Assembly (NCBI GenBank): GCA_001650895.1
Contig: LXYH01000001.1
Span: 1 to 64,000 of the forward strand
Source of the DNA: Rhodobacteraceae bacterium EhC02
Lineage (GTDB): Bacteria; Pseudomonadota; Alphaproteobacteria; Rhodobacterales; Rhodobacteraceae
Direction: 5' to 3'
Length of the DNA: 64,000 nt
The notes beneath the pieces are model-generated. The model was not told the origin of the DNA. It worked only from the letters and a program-made list of their open reading frames with translations, and did no database searches. This document shows positions 16,976 through 24,686 of this stretch, in pieces. Both the position numbers and the translations under genes were made by a program. Positions within the stretch are counted from its first letter, which is position 1. Every line of letters begins with the position of its first letter.

Positions 16976-16996
16976 GTGCGCAATAATCTTGCGCAC
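16976..16996. promoter_or_regulatory. Perfect inverted repeat upstream of phaB (candidate PhaR-type operator)
   Basis: GTGCGCAA-N5-TTGCGCAC, 8-bp perfect arms; each arm also contains the self-complementary hexamer TGCGCA. The centre holds AATAAT (16982-16987), a good -10-like box, so a bound repressor would block initiation; the TTTAGA upstream is a weak -35. A second small repeat, GTAAC-CAA-GTTAC, lies at 17011-17023. PhaR in related bacteria binds TGC/GCA-rich dyads, which makes it the first candidate; this is inference. Confidence 0.5.
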
Positions 16997-17051
16997 AAAT
17001 GCCATTCAAAGTAACCAAGTTACCAAAGCTCAAGCCAGACTGGAGGATATC

Positions 17052-17774
17052 ATGGCAAGAACAGCACTCGTCACGGGCGGATCACGCGGGATCGGCGCAG
17101 CCATTTCCATCGCATTGCGCGATGCAGGCTACACCGTCGCGGCCACCTATGCCGGCAATGACGAGGCCGCCGCGGCATTCACCAAGGAAACCGGCATCAA
17201 GACTTACAAGTGGAATGTCGGCAATTACGAGGAATGCGCTGCCGGTATCGCAGGCGTCGAGGCCGATATCGGCCCCATCGACGTGCTGGTGAACAACGCG
17301 GGCATCACCCGCGACGCGCCTTTCCACAAGATGACGCCGCAGCAGTGGCATGACGTGATCGACACCAACCTGACTGGCGTGTTCAACATGACCCACCCGA
17401 TCTGGCCCGGCATGCGCGAGCGCAAATTCGGCCGTGTCATCATCATCTCGTCGATCAACGGCCAGAAAGGCCAGTTCGCACAGGTGAACTATGCCGCGTC
17501 CAAGGCGGGCGATCTGGGCATCGTCAAGAGCCTGGCACAGGAAGGCGCGCGCTTCGGCATCACCGCCAATGCGATCTGCCCCGGTTACATCGCCACAGAC
17601 ATGGTCATGGCGGTGCCGGAAAAGGTCCGCGAAAGCATCATCGCGCAGATCCCCGCAGGGCGTCTGGGCGAGCCCGAGGAAATCGCGCGCTGCGTCGTTT
17701 TCCTGGCTTCCGACGATGCGGGCTTCATCAATGGCTCGACGATTTCCGCCAACGGTGGTCAGTTCTTCGTCTGA
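17052..17774 (+). CDS. phaB: Acetoacetyl-CoA reductase
   Basis: NADPH-dependent short-chain dehydrogenase reducing acetoacetyl-CoA to (R)-3-hydroxybutyryl-CoA for PHB. It has the cofactor motif TGGSRGIG, NNAG and the catalytic Ser-Tyr-Lys set (S133/S134, Y147, K151 in VNYAASKAG). GKGQFAQVNY-like spacing and the C-terminal ISANGGQFFV are characteristic of PhaB. ATG at 17052 follows TGGAGGATATC. 240 residues. The PHA synthase gene is not in the window. Confidence 0.96.
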   Translation: MARTALVTGGSRGIGAAISIALRDAGYTVAATYAGNDEAAAAFTKETGIKTYKWNVGNYEECAAGIAGVEADIGPIDVLVNNAGITRDAPFHKMTPQQWHDVIDTNLTGVFNMTHPIWPGMRERKFGRVIIISSINGQKGQFAQVNYAASKAGDLGIVKSLAQEGARFGITANAICPGYIATDMVMAVPEKVRESIIAQIPAGRLGEPEEIARCVVFLASDDAGFINGSTISANGGQFFV

Positions 17775-17795
17775 CCCGAAACAAGCTGGCATTCG

Positions 17796-17826
17796 GCCCC
17801 CCGCCCCCGTGGCCGGGGGGCTTTTT
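17796..17826 (+). terminator. Rho-independent terminator of phaB
   Basis: Stem GCCCCCCG / CGGGGGGC with a 10-nt loop followed by TTTTT, 21 nt past the phaB stop. Confidence 0.85.
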
Positions 17827-17934
17827 CATGCCCGGCACACGGCCGCGCTGTGCGATCCTGCACAGAATACGCGCCGGGATGCGTATTTTCTGCGCAGCCT
17901 TGCAGCGCATATCCTTTCGTAAAGGAGAACCGAC

Positions 17935-18867
17935 ATGCTGACCCAGATCAACGGACTGCACCATGTGACCTCGCTGGCGAGCGGGGCACAATCGAACAAT
18001 GATTTCTTCACCAAGGCCCTCGGCCTGCGCCGCGTCAAGAAAACCGTGAACTTCGACGCGCCAGAGGTCTATCACCTCTACTATGGCGACGAGATGGGCA
18101 CGCCCGGATCGGTGATGACCTACTTCCCCTTCCCCGGCGCGCGCCGCGGCCGCCCCGGCGCGGGCGAAGTCAGCATCACGACTTTCGCGGTGCCCAAGGG
18201 ATCGCTGCGCTTCTGGGCGGACCGCCTGGCCACCTTCGATGTCAAGAACATCAAGGCCGAAACCCGCTTTGGCGAAAACCGCCTGCGCTTCGACGGGCCT
18301 GACGGCGACGGTTTCGCCCTGGTCGAGGTCGATGATGCGCGCAGCCCCTGGGAAGGCCAGGGCGTCAGCGCCGATCACGCCATCCGCGGCTTTCACTCGG
18401 CCGACATGCGCCTGCGCGACGCGGGCGCCAGCGCCGAATTGCTGCGCTTCATGGGCTATGAGCAGATCGAGACCGAGGGCGACATCACCCGCTTCCGCGT
18501 GCCCGGCGGCAATGGCGCCGATGTCGTGGATATCGAAACGCTGCCCGGTGCCGCCCCCGCGCAGCAGGGTGCGGGTTCCGTGCATCACCTGGCCTTTTCG
18601 GTCACCGATCGCGCCGCCCAGCTTGAGGTGCGCAAGGCGCTGCTGGATACCGGCTGGCAGGTGACGCCCGTGATCGACCGGGATTACTTCTGGGCGATCT
18701 ATTTCCGCACACCCGGCGGCGTTCTGTTCGAAGTGGCAACCAACGAACCGGGCTTCGACCGGGACGAGGACAGCGCCCACCTGGGGCAGGCGCTGAAACT
18801 GCCGCACCAGCACGAGCATCTGCGCCAGACGCTGGAAAGCCGCTACCTGGAGCCGATCCGTGACTGA
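17935..18867 (+). CDS. Ring-cleaving dioxygenase-like VOC family protein
   Basis: Two tandem glyoxalase/bleomycin-resistance (VOC) modules in 310 residues: first GLHHVTSLASGAQSNNDFFTKALGLRRVKKT, second VHHLAFSVTDRAAQLEVRKALLDTGW with the C-terminal FEVATNEPGF. Metal ligands are likely the His of GLHHVT, the His of SVHHLAF and the Glu of LFEVATNEPGF. It resembles the MhqO/MhqA group, linked to quinone and hydroquinone stress. AAAGGAG precedes the ATG. It overlaps the esterase gene by 8 nt, the same pairing as mhqO-mhqD in other bacteria. The substrate cannot be read from sequence. Confidence 0.85.
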   Translation: MLTQINGLHHVTSLASGAQSNNDFFTKALGLRRVKKTVNFDAPEVYHLYYGDEMGTPGSVMTYFPFPGARRGRPGAGEVSITTFAVPKGSLRFWADRLATFDVKNIKAETRFGENRLRFDGPDGDGFALVEVDDARSPWEGQGVSADHAIRGFHSADMRLRDAGASAELLRFMGYEQIETEGDITRFRVPGGNGADVVDIETLPGAAPAQQGAGSVHHLAFSVTDRAAQLEVRKALLDTGWQVTPVIDRDYFWAIYFRTPGGVLFEVATNEPGFDRDEDSAHLGQALKLPHQHEHLRQTLESRYLEPIRD

Positions 18868-19465
18868 CAGCACCTATATCCATGCCACGACACGGGGGCG
18901 CGCGGGTGCGCCCCTGCTGATGACCTTTCACGGCACGGGCGGCAATGAACACCAGTTTCACGGCTTTGCCGAACGGCTGATCCCCGGCGCGCATGTGGTC
19001 TCGCCACGCGGCGATGTGCTGGAAGGCGGGATGAACCGCTATTTCCGGCGCACCGGGGAAGGTGTCTACGACATGAAGGATCTTGCCCTGCGCCAAGACC
19101 GGATGGCGCGGTTCATTCAGGATCAGAAGGCGCGCACAGGGGCGGCGCATGTGGCGGGACTTGGCTATTCCAACGGGGCCAATATCCTGATGGCCGTGGC
19201 CCTTGAACACCCCGACCTGGTGGACAGGATGGCCCTGATGCACCCGCTGATCCCCTGGACCCCCGCACCGCAACAGGGCCTTGCCGGGCGGCGCATCCTG
19301 ATTACCGCGGGCCAGCGCGATCCGATCTGTCCCGCGCCCTTGACCCAGGCCCTTGCGGATTACCTGGTGCAACAGGGCGCCGAGGTCACGCTGGAATGGC
19401 ATGCCGGTGGGCACGAGATCACCCAGGGCGAGGTTCAGGCTGTCACGGACTTCATGGCCGCCTGA
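18860..19465 (+). CDS. Alpha/beta-hydrolase (MhqD-like carboxylesterase)
   Basis: 201-residue phospholipase/carboxylesterase-type hydrolase. The oxyanion region is FHGTGGNEHQF, the nucleophile elbow GYSNG (GLGYSNGANIL), the acid Asp in ITAGQRDPICP and the His in AGGHEIT, so the triad is complete. GTG start inside the end of the VOC dioxygenase gene (8-nt overlap) implies translational coupling. Probably acts with it on an aromatic or quinone-derived compound; that is inferred from pairing only. Confidence 0.85.
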   Translation: MTDSTYIHATTRGRAGAPLLMTFHGTGGNEHQFHGFAERLIPGAHVVSPRGDVLEGGMNRYFRRTGEGVYDMKDLALRQDRMARFIQDQKARTGAAHVAGLGYSNGANILMAVALEHPDLVDRMALMHPLIPWTPAPQQGLAGRRILITAGQRDPICPAPLTQALADYLVQQGAEVTLEWHAGGHEITQGEVQAVTDFMAA

Positions 19466-19480
19466 CGCGGTCGCGCCGCA

Positions 19481-19513
19481 AAAAAGAAGGCCAGCCTGTG
19501 TCAAGGCTGGCCT
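19481..19513 (-). terminator. Rho-independent terminator of the DUF465 gene
   Basis: Perfect 10-bp stem AGGCCAGCCT / AGGCTGGCCT, loop of 6, with a T-run (CTTCTTTTTTG) only on the minus-strand exit side, 45 nt past the DUF465 stop. Confidence 0.75.
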
Positions 19514-19557
19514 GTCCCCTGCAGCGCAAGGGCCTTTTCATGTCATGGAGGGGAGGG

Positions 19558-19728
19558 TCAGGCGTTGGCGCTCAAACGCTCGATTTCTTCTTTCAGACGA
19601 AGCTTCTGTTTCTTGAGAGTGGCGATTTCGGCGGTGCTGATGCCGGGGGCGCGCTGCGCCTCTTCCACCTTATCCGAGAGCTTGCGGTGTTTCTTCTTCA
19701 GTTCCTCGACATGTGAACTCAAGCTCAT
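19558..19728 (-). CDS. YdcH/DUF465 small coiled-coil protein
   Basis: 56 residues, MSLSSHVEELKKKHRKLSDKV then EEAQRAPGISTAEIATLKKQKLRLKEEIERL: two basic/acidic helices forming a hairpin coiled coil, the DUF465 pattern. AGGAGAC lies upstream of ATG 19728. The longer frame back to 19857 is Cys-rich and not conserved in type. Cellular role not established for the family. It has its own terminator, so it is likely monocistronic. Confidence 0.85.
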   Translation of the reverse strand: MSLSSHVEELKKKHRKLSDKVEEAQRAPGISTAEIATLKKQKLRLKEEIERLSANA

Positions 19729-19857
19729 GGGCAGTCTCCTCTCTTGTGTAACGTCTACATGACAAGTGCAGCACAGAATCGGCTGCAAGTCACGCTGCGG
19801 GCGCAGCATCCGGCAAAGAAATTCCGATGCATTTGATACAGCGCATGGTTGCGCCAT

Positions 19858-20610
19858 TCAAAAGGGCAGAGCCGCACCTTCCCTGAGCACCGAGGTCACC
19901 AGCGCGGTATAGTCGTCGCGGTCCCCGTCATGGGTTTCGCCCACATGCATCAGAATCGGATCCAGCAACCGGAATGCGGCGCGCCCGCCCTTGCGTCCGC
20001 GGATCAGCACCAGTTGCGCGGCACGTCCCCGGCGCGGCGCGAAGGGCAGAACCTCGACCGATCCCAGCCGCACCGACATCAGCCCGATCAGTTCCGGCAA
20101 GCGTTCCGTGCGCTGGATGAAAGTCACATGGCCGCCATCGACGACCCGGCGCGACGCCACCTCGACCCAAAGGCCAAGGGCGGTACCTTCACCAAGGGCG
20201 GTTTCCCGTCCCGGATCCTGTGCGGGCATGCTCCGGTCGCGCTGGAAATAGGGCGGATTGGCGATCACGTGATCGAACTGCCGCTGGCGCAGGCTATCCG
20301 GCATACGGGTCAGGTCGCCGGTTTCCACCTGCAGGGGATGCCCCGTCTCGGCGGCGTTGCGGCGCGCCAGATCGGCATAGCCTGGCTGGATCTCGACACC
20401 TGCCAGATGCAGCCCGGACACCCGCGCCGCAAGGCAAAGCGATGCAACCCCCACCCCGCAGCCCAGCTCCAGTACCGATTGGCCCGCCCGCGCGGGTACA
20501 GATGCCGCCAGAAGGACCGGATCGACCCCGGCCCGGTATCCTTGCCTTGGCTGCCAGATCATCAACCGCCCGCCAAGAAAGGCGTCGCGGCTCAGGTCGG
20601 CGTCATCCAT
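19858..20610 (-). CDS. tRNA1(Val) (adenine-N6)-methyltransferase-like protein
   Basis: Class I SAM methyltransferase of the TrmN6/YfiC group. It has QGYRAGVDPVLLAAS, motif I VLELGCGVGVASLCLA and the N6-adenine catalytic motif NPPYFQ (in HVIANPPYFQRD). These together are typical of TrmN6, which modifies A37 of tRNA-Val. 250 residues with the start at 20610 (MDDADLSRDAFLGG), which overlaps the DUF2007 gene by 8 nt; ATG at 20625 is an alternative. No strong ribosome binding site, consistent with coupled translation. Confidence 0.85.
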   Translation of the reverse strand: MDDADLSRDAFLGGRLMIWQPRQGYRAGVDPVLLAASVPARAGQSVLELGCGVGVASLCLAARVSGLHLAGVEIQPGYADLARRNAAETGHPLQVETGDLTRMPDSLRQRQFDHVIANPPYFQRDRSMPAQDPGRETALGEGTALGLWVEVASRRVVDGGHVTFIQRTERLPELIGLMSVRLGSVEVLPFAPRRGRAAQLVLIRGRKGGRAAFRLLDPILMHVGETHDGDRDDYTALVTSVLREGAALPF

Positions 20611-20818
20611 CGGGACCCATGCCATTGTCGGTGATGACCCGCAGGGCCGCGTCATAGTCTTCCTCGCGCACCATGAGACGGCGCGGCAGGATACCGATGC
20701 TGCCTTCAAGGACGCTCATGTTTACGTCGATTTCAAAGCAGTCTATACCCTCGCCCTGAAGCAGGGATGTCGCGATGGCCATCGAGACGGGGTTGTTGGT
20801 GCGCATCAGCTGTTTCAT
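20603..20818 (-). CDS. DUF2007 small protein
   Basis: 71 residues: MKQLMRTNNPVSMAIATSLL, GEGIDCFEIDVNMSVLEGSIGILPRRLMV, REEDYDAALRVI. This matches the DUF2007 (putative signal-transducing, GlnB-like fold) pattern with the conserved NxPVxMAIAxSLLxxxGI start. ATG 20818 is 55 bp from the divergent prenyl synthase ATG; upstream frame extension overlaps that gene and is discarded. Biochemical role unknown. Confidence 0.82.
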   Translation of the reverse strand: MKQLMRTNNPVSMAIATSLLQGEGIDCFEIDVNMSVLEGSIGILPRRLMVREEDYDAALRVITDNGMGPDG

Positions 20819-20873
20819 GAAGGGCAGATAAGGGCATGGCGTGCGATTTGTCGACCCGTGCAGCAGGGAAAAC

Positions 20874-21887
20874 ATGAGCCTCGACCGCGCCGCGGCAACC
20901 GCCGCCACCAAACCGCATGAACAACTGGCCAGCCACCTTGCCGCAGGCATGGAGGCGGTCAATGCCCTGATCGGGGAACGGATGGCGTCGGAACATGCGC
21001 CGCGCATTCCGCAGGTCACGGCGCATCTGGTGGGGGCCGGCGGCAAGCGTCTGCGCCCGATGCTGACCCTCGCCGCGGCGGAGCTCTGCGGCTACGACGG
21101 CCCCTTCCATGTGCACCTGGCGGCGACAGTCGAATTCATCCACACCGCCACGCTGCTGCATGACGACGTGGTCGATGAAAGCAGTCAGCGGCGCGGCCGA
21201 CCCACCGCGAACCTGCTCTGGGACAACAAGTCATCAGTGCTGGTGGGGGATTACCTTTTCGCCCGCGCCTTCCAGTTGATGGTGGAGCCGGGCAATCTGC
21301 GGGTGCTGGAAATCCTGTCCAACGCCGCCGCGACGATTGCCGAGGGCGAGGTGCTGCAACTCAGCGCGGCGCAGGACCTCAAGACCGATGAAGGCATCTA
21401 CCTCAAGGTGGTGCGCGGCAAGACGGCCGCACTTTTTTCCGCAGCCACCGAATCGGGCGGCGTGCTGGCCGGGGCGACGGCGACGCAGGTTCAGGCGCTC
21501 TTCGATTATGGCGATGCGCTGGGCATCGCCTTCCAGATCGTCGATGACCTGCTGGACTATGAGGGTGACAGCGGCGCCACCGGCAAGAATGTCGGTGACG
21601 ATTTCCGCGAACGCAAGCTGACGCTGCCGGTGATCAAGGCCGTGGCCCTCGCCGACGCCGAAGAACGCGCCTTCTGGGCGCGCACGATCGAAAAGGGCGA
21701 TCAGCGCGAGGGTGACCTGGATCACGCCATCGCCCTGATGCGGCGCCACGGCACGCTTGAGGCGACGCGCCGCGATGCGCTGGACTGGGCCGCGCGCGCC
21801 AAGGATGCGATGCAGACCCTGCCCGATCATCCGCTGCGCCAGATGCTGGTCGACCTCGCCGATTACGTGGTTGCCCGCCTGCGCTGA
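20874..21887 (+). CDS. Polyprenyl (octa/decaprenyl) diphosphate synthase
   Basis: Long-chain trans-prenyltransferase that makes the ubiquinone side-chain precursor. First aspartate-rich motif is DDVVD (LLHDDVVDES), second DDLLD (QIVDDLLDYEGD); the GGKRLRP substrate site and KTAALF are also present. 337 residues. The residue just before the first motif suggests a long product, but chain length (C40 in E. coli IspB, C50 in many alphaproteobacteria) cannot be fixed by eye. ATG 20874 is preferred over 20841. ubiA, which uses the product, is 30 kb away at 51579. Confidence 0.92.
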   Translation: MSLDRAAATAATKPHEQLASHLAAGMEAVNALIGERMASEHAPRIPQVTAHLVGAGGKRLRPMLTLAAAELCGYDGPFHVHLAATVEFIHTATLLHDDVVDESSQRRGRPTANLLWDNKSSVLVGDYLFARAFQLMVEPGNLRVLEILSNAAATIAEGEVLQLSAAQDLKTDEGIYLKVVRGKTAALFSAATESGGVLAGATATQVQALFDYGDALGIAFQIVDDLLDYEGDSGATGKNVGDDFRERKLTLPVIKAVALADAEERAFWARTIEKGDQREGDLDHAIALMRRHGTLEATRRDALDWAARAKDAMQTLPDHPLRQMLVDLADYVVARLR

Positions 21888-21894
21888 AGCTGCG

Positions 21895-21916
21895 CTTCTT
21901 CTTGCCTGAAATATCC
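21895..21916 (-). repeat. Dispersed 3'-end motif, copy B
   Basis: On the minus strand: GGATATTT-CAG-GCAAGAAGAAG, beginning 38 nt past the ispE stop and ending 7 nt from the convergent prenyl synthase stop. Preceded by a G/C-rich run (GGCGG). Confidence 0.65.
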
Positions 21917-21954
21917 CCGCCGGAGGCATCCGCCCCCGCAGCCTGCGCGCAGGT

Positions 21955-22806
21955 CTAGGATAGACGCGCCGCACGCACCCACCAACCCGGCCGCGCCAGC
22001 GATGCGGCCGCACGGCCCGCCGCCTGCGTATCGGCATAAAGCCCGAAACAGGTCGCACCCGATCCGGACATGCGCGCCAGAAGGCAGCCATCCGTCGCCG
22101 CGATCGCCGCGATCACCTGCCCCACCAGGGGTTCTGCGGCAATGGCTGCGGCCTGCATGTCATTGCGCTGCACCGCCAGCCAACCGGCAAGCGCCGTGGC
22201 ATCGCCCCAGCCCGGCAGGATTTCAGGCATCGGGGGATTGTCCTTGCGCGCAAGGCTGCGAAAGATCGTGGCGGTGGACACGGCAATGCCGGGATTGACC
22301 AGAACGGCATGCAGCGGCGGCAGATCATCGACCGGGCTTACCCGCTCGCCGATCCCTTCCATCCGCGCGGCCCGCGCCCTCAGGCAGACCGGCACATCCG
22401 CCCCCAGCGAAAGGCCCTGATCCGGCGGCAGGCCAATGTCAGGCCGCAAGGCGGCGATCCCGCGCAGCACGGCGGCGGCATCGGATGATCCGCCTCCGAT
22501 CCCGGCTGCGGCGGGCAGGTGCTTGTCCAGCCGGATATCAAGCGTAACGCCCATGCGGGCCGCCGCGCGCAGCACCAGGTTCTCGGGCCCCGTGGGCACG
22601 ACCTGCGCCATGGGCCCCGACACATGCAGCGCGGGCGACGCCGCCGCTGCCAGGCTCAGATGATCACCGAGATCCGCAAAGACCACCAGGCTGTCCAGCA
22701 GGTGATAGCCATCGGCGCGCTGACCTGTGACATGCAGCGTCAGGTTGATCTTGGCCGGGGCAAACGCGTCATGGCGGCCCGCAGGCTGGCCATCGTCAGT
22801 TGCCAT
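21955..22806 (-). CDS. ispE: 4-diphosphocytidyl-2-C-methyl-D-erythritol kinase
   Basis: GHMP kinase of the MEP isoprenoid pathway. APAKINLTLHVTGQRADGYH is the conserved N-terminal block, PAAAGIGGGSSDAAAVLR the ATP-binding GHMP motif, and SGSGATCFG the C-terminal glycine motif. 283 residues from the ATG at 22806; an in-frame TTG at 22812 is less likely. It overlaps the upstream TPR gene by 11 nt. Supplies precursors for the adjacent prenyl diphosphate synthase, although the two genes are convergent. Confidence 0.95.
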   Translation of the reverse strand: MATDDGQPAGRHDAFAPAKINLTLHVTGQRADGYHLLDSLVVFADLGDHLSLAAAASPALHVSGPMAQVVPTGPENLVLRAAARMGVTLDIRLDKHLPAAAGIGGGSSDAAAVLRGIAALRPDIGLPPDQGLSLGADVPVCLRARAARMEGIGERVSPVDDLPPLHAVLVNPGIAVSTATIFRSLARKDNPPMPEILPGWGDATALAGWLAVQRNDMQAAAIAAEPLVGQVIAAIAATDGCLLARMSGSGATCFGLYADTQAAGRAAASLARPGWWVRAARLS

Positions 22807-24508
22807 TCGCAACCTGTTTCAGGGGCGCGGCACCTTCTTCTGCCAGCACCGCGTCCAGGCCGACCTCAAGCTTGCGGCGGATGCGGGTCGCGTCCTTCTC
22901 CTCGGGGTCGAAGGACAGCGCGCGCGTCCACTGGAAACGCGCCTCGCGGATGCGGCCCACGGACCACAGCACATCGCCAAGGTGATCGTTCACGATCGGA
23001 TCGACCGGCATCAGCTCGGCTGCCCGTTCCATGTGCACGATCGCTTCCTCGTAGCGGCCGAGCCGGTAGAGGACCCAGCCAAGGCTGTCCACGATATAGC
23101 CGCTGTCGGGACGCGCCGCGACCGCACGCTCGATCATGTCCAGCGCCTCGTCCAGCTTCATCTGCTTTTCCACCAGGGAATAGCCAAGATAGTTCAGAAC
23201 CTGCGGCTGGTCCGGGTTCAGCGCCAGCGCCTTGCGGAAATCCGCCTCGGCCTTGTCCCAGTTGTCCTGCCGTTCATGCGCGATGGCGCGGGCGTAATGG
23301 ATGAACCATTGCCCCTGCTCTTCCGTCGCATAAAGCGCAAGCGCCTTGTCATAGGCGGTCACCGCATCGGCGAACCTTTCCATCTGGCGCATCAGGTCGC
23401 CCAGCGTCACGTGAACGATGGGCAGGTCGCCATGGCTGCGCACCAGTTGCTCCAGCACTTCGACGGCGGCATCGACACGGTCCAGACGACGCAGCGCCTC
23501 GGCGCGGCCCAGCTCGGCCGCGTGGAAGGACGGATCGCTGGCGGGCACCTTCTTGTAGGTCTCGACCGCAAGCGCGAAGCGTTCCATCGATTCCAGAAGC
23601 GATGCGGTCATCAGCAGCGCATCGGTATGGTCAGGCCGCAGATATGTCGCCACGCGCGCGTAAAGCAGCGTGTATTCATCCCCGGCCTCGCGGCGCAGAA
23701 AGGACGAGACCGAGAAATAGACCTCGGCGATCCCGTCCACCGGGTTTCCGATCATGGTGAAGGGCAACACCTCGTTGGCCGACAGCGCCACATGCATCGC
23801 GGCCAGCGCCGGGTCAAGATCGCTGCCGAACATCTCGTCCAGCAGGGCCACGGCATCGGCATCGCGGTCAAGCTGGCTGAGGATCTGCACCCGCGCGATG
23901 GCGGCCCGGCGGGTCAGCAACAAGGGCCCCGCCGCATCCGAGGCCATCAGCGCCTCGGCCCCTTCGAAATCGCCGACCATCGCCAGCGCCAGCGCCTTGT
24001 GATAGCTGGCGAAAGGGCCAAGCCCCGGCTGGTTCGCAAGATCGTCGAACGCTTTCAGGGCTGCGGATACATCGCCCTTGCCCATATGCGCCCATGCGGT
24101 GGTCAGACCGTCGACAAGGGGGCCGGTGCCGCGCCCGTCGGCCATGCGCGACAGCAGCACTTCGAAATCACCCGAACGCGCCTCGGCGGCCCCAAGGATC
24201 ATGCTGGCGATCTGGCTGTTCAGCCCCTCGGCTTCCATCCGCTGGGCAATCGGCAAGGCGCGATCAAGGTCCCCGAGAGACAGATAGGACAGCGCCGCGT
24301 TTTCCAGGATCATCGGATTCGACGGATCGCGCGTCAGCGCCAGCGTGAAATATTCCGCCGCAGACCTGTAATCCCCCATCAAGACGGCTTGGCGCGCGGC
24401 CAGGTAGGCACCGGTATTCGGCTCCGCCTGCGCCGGTGCGCCCCCAACCAGGAATGCGGCGCATGCCGCCAGGGCCAGTGACCGTACCGCCCGAATTCTG
24501 CCCGCCAA
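22796..24508 (-). CDS. Exported tetratricopeptide repeat protein
   Basis: 570 residues. A signal peptide (LAGRIRAVRSLALAACAAFLVGGAPAQA) is followed by many TPR helical pairs, e.g. YRSAAEYFTLALTRDPSNPMILENAALSY, DNWDKAEADFRKALALNPDQPQVLNYLGYSL, DSLGWVLYRLGRYEEAIVHMERAAELMP. The start is assigned to TTG 24508 because GGGAGG lies just upstream and the signal peptide begins there; ATG 24556 gives an extra non-signal-like 16 residues. This is the widespread alphaproteobacterial TPR protein next to ispE; it probably scaffolds envelope assembly, but its partner is unknown. Confidence 0.85.
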   Translation of the reverse strand: MAGRIRAVRSLALAACAAFLVGGAPAQAEPNTGAYLAARQAVLMGDYRSAAEYFTLALTRDPSNPMILENAALSYLSLGDLDRALPIAQRMEAEGLNSQIASMILGAAEARSGDFEVLLSRMADGRGTGPLVDGLTTAWAHMGKGDVSAALKAFDDLANQPGLGPFASYHKALALAMVGDFEGAEALMASDAAGPLLLTRRAAIARVQILSQLDRDADAVALLDEMFGSDLDPALAAMHVALSANEVLPFTMIGNPVDGIAEVYFSVSSFLRREAGDEYTLLYARVATYLRPDHTDALLMTASLLESMERFALAVETYKKVPASDPSFHAAELGRAEALRRLDRVDAAVEVLEQLVRSHGDLPIVHVTLGDLMRQMERFADAVTAYDKALALYATEEQGQWFIHYARAIAHERQDNWDKAEADFRKALALNPDQPQVLNYLGYSLVEKQMKLDEALDMIERAVAARPDSGYIVDSLGWVLYRLGRYEEAIVHMERAAELMPVDPIVNDHLGDVLWSVGRIREARFQWTRALSFDPEEKDATRIRRKLEVGLDAVLAEEGAAPLKQVANGN

Positions 24509-24609
24509 TACCTTGCCTCCCGGTTGATGCCAGCCTGCTACGGGGCCCGCCTCCACGCAGGCCCACCAGCTTTGAAATGGAATCTAACGGTTCTGCGCAC
24601 AAACGCAAT

Positions 24610-24634
24610 GAGAGGCGGCAATTCGCCGCCTCTC
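24610..24634 (-). terminator. Hairpin downstream of the ETF-QO gene
   Basis: Perfect 10-bp stem GAGAGGCGGC / GCCGCCTCTC with loop AATTC, 53 nt past the ETF-QO stop. The following T-tract is weak, so termination efficiency is uncertain. Confidence 0.5.
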
Positions 24635-24686
24635 TGATCGGGTTTCCGCCGCAAAACGCGGCAATCGCATCCGCTGCGGACGGATT

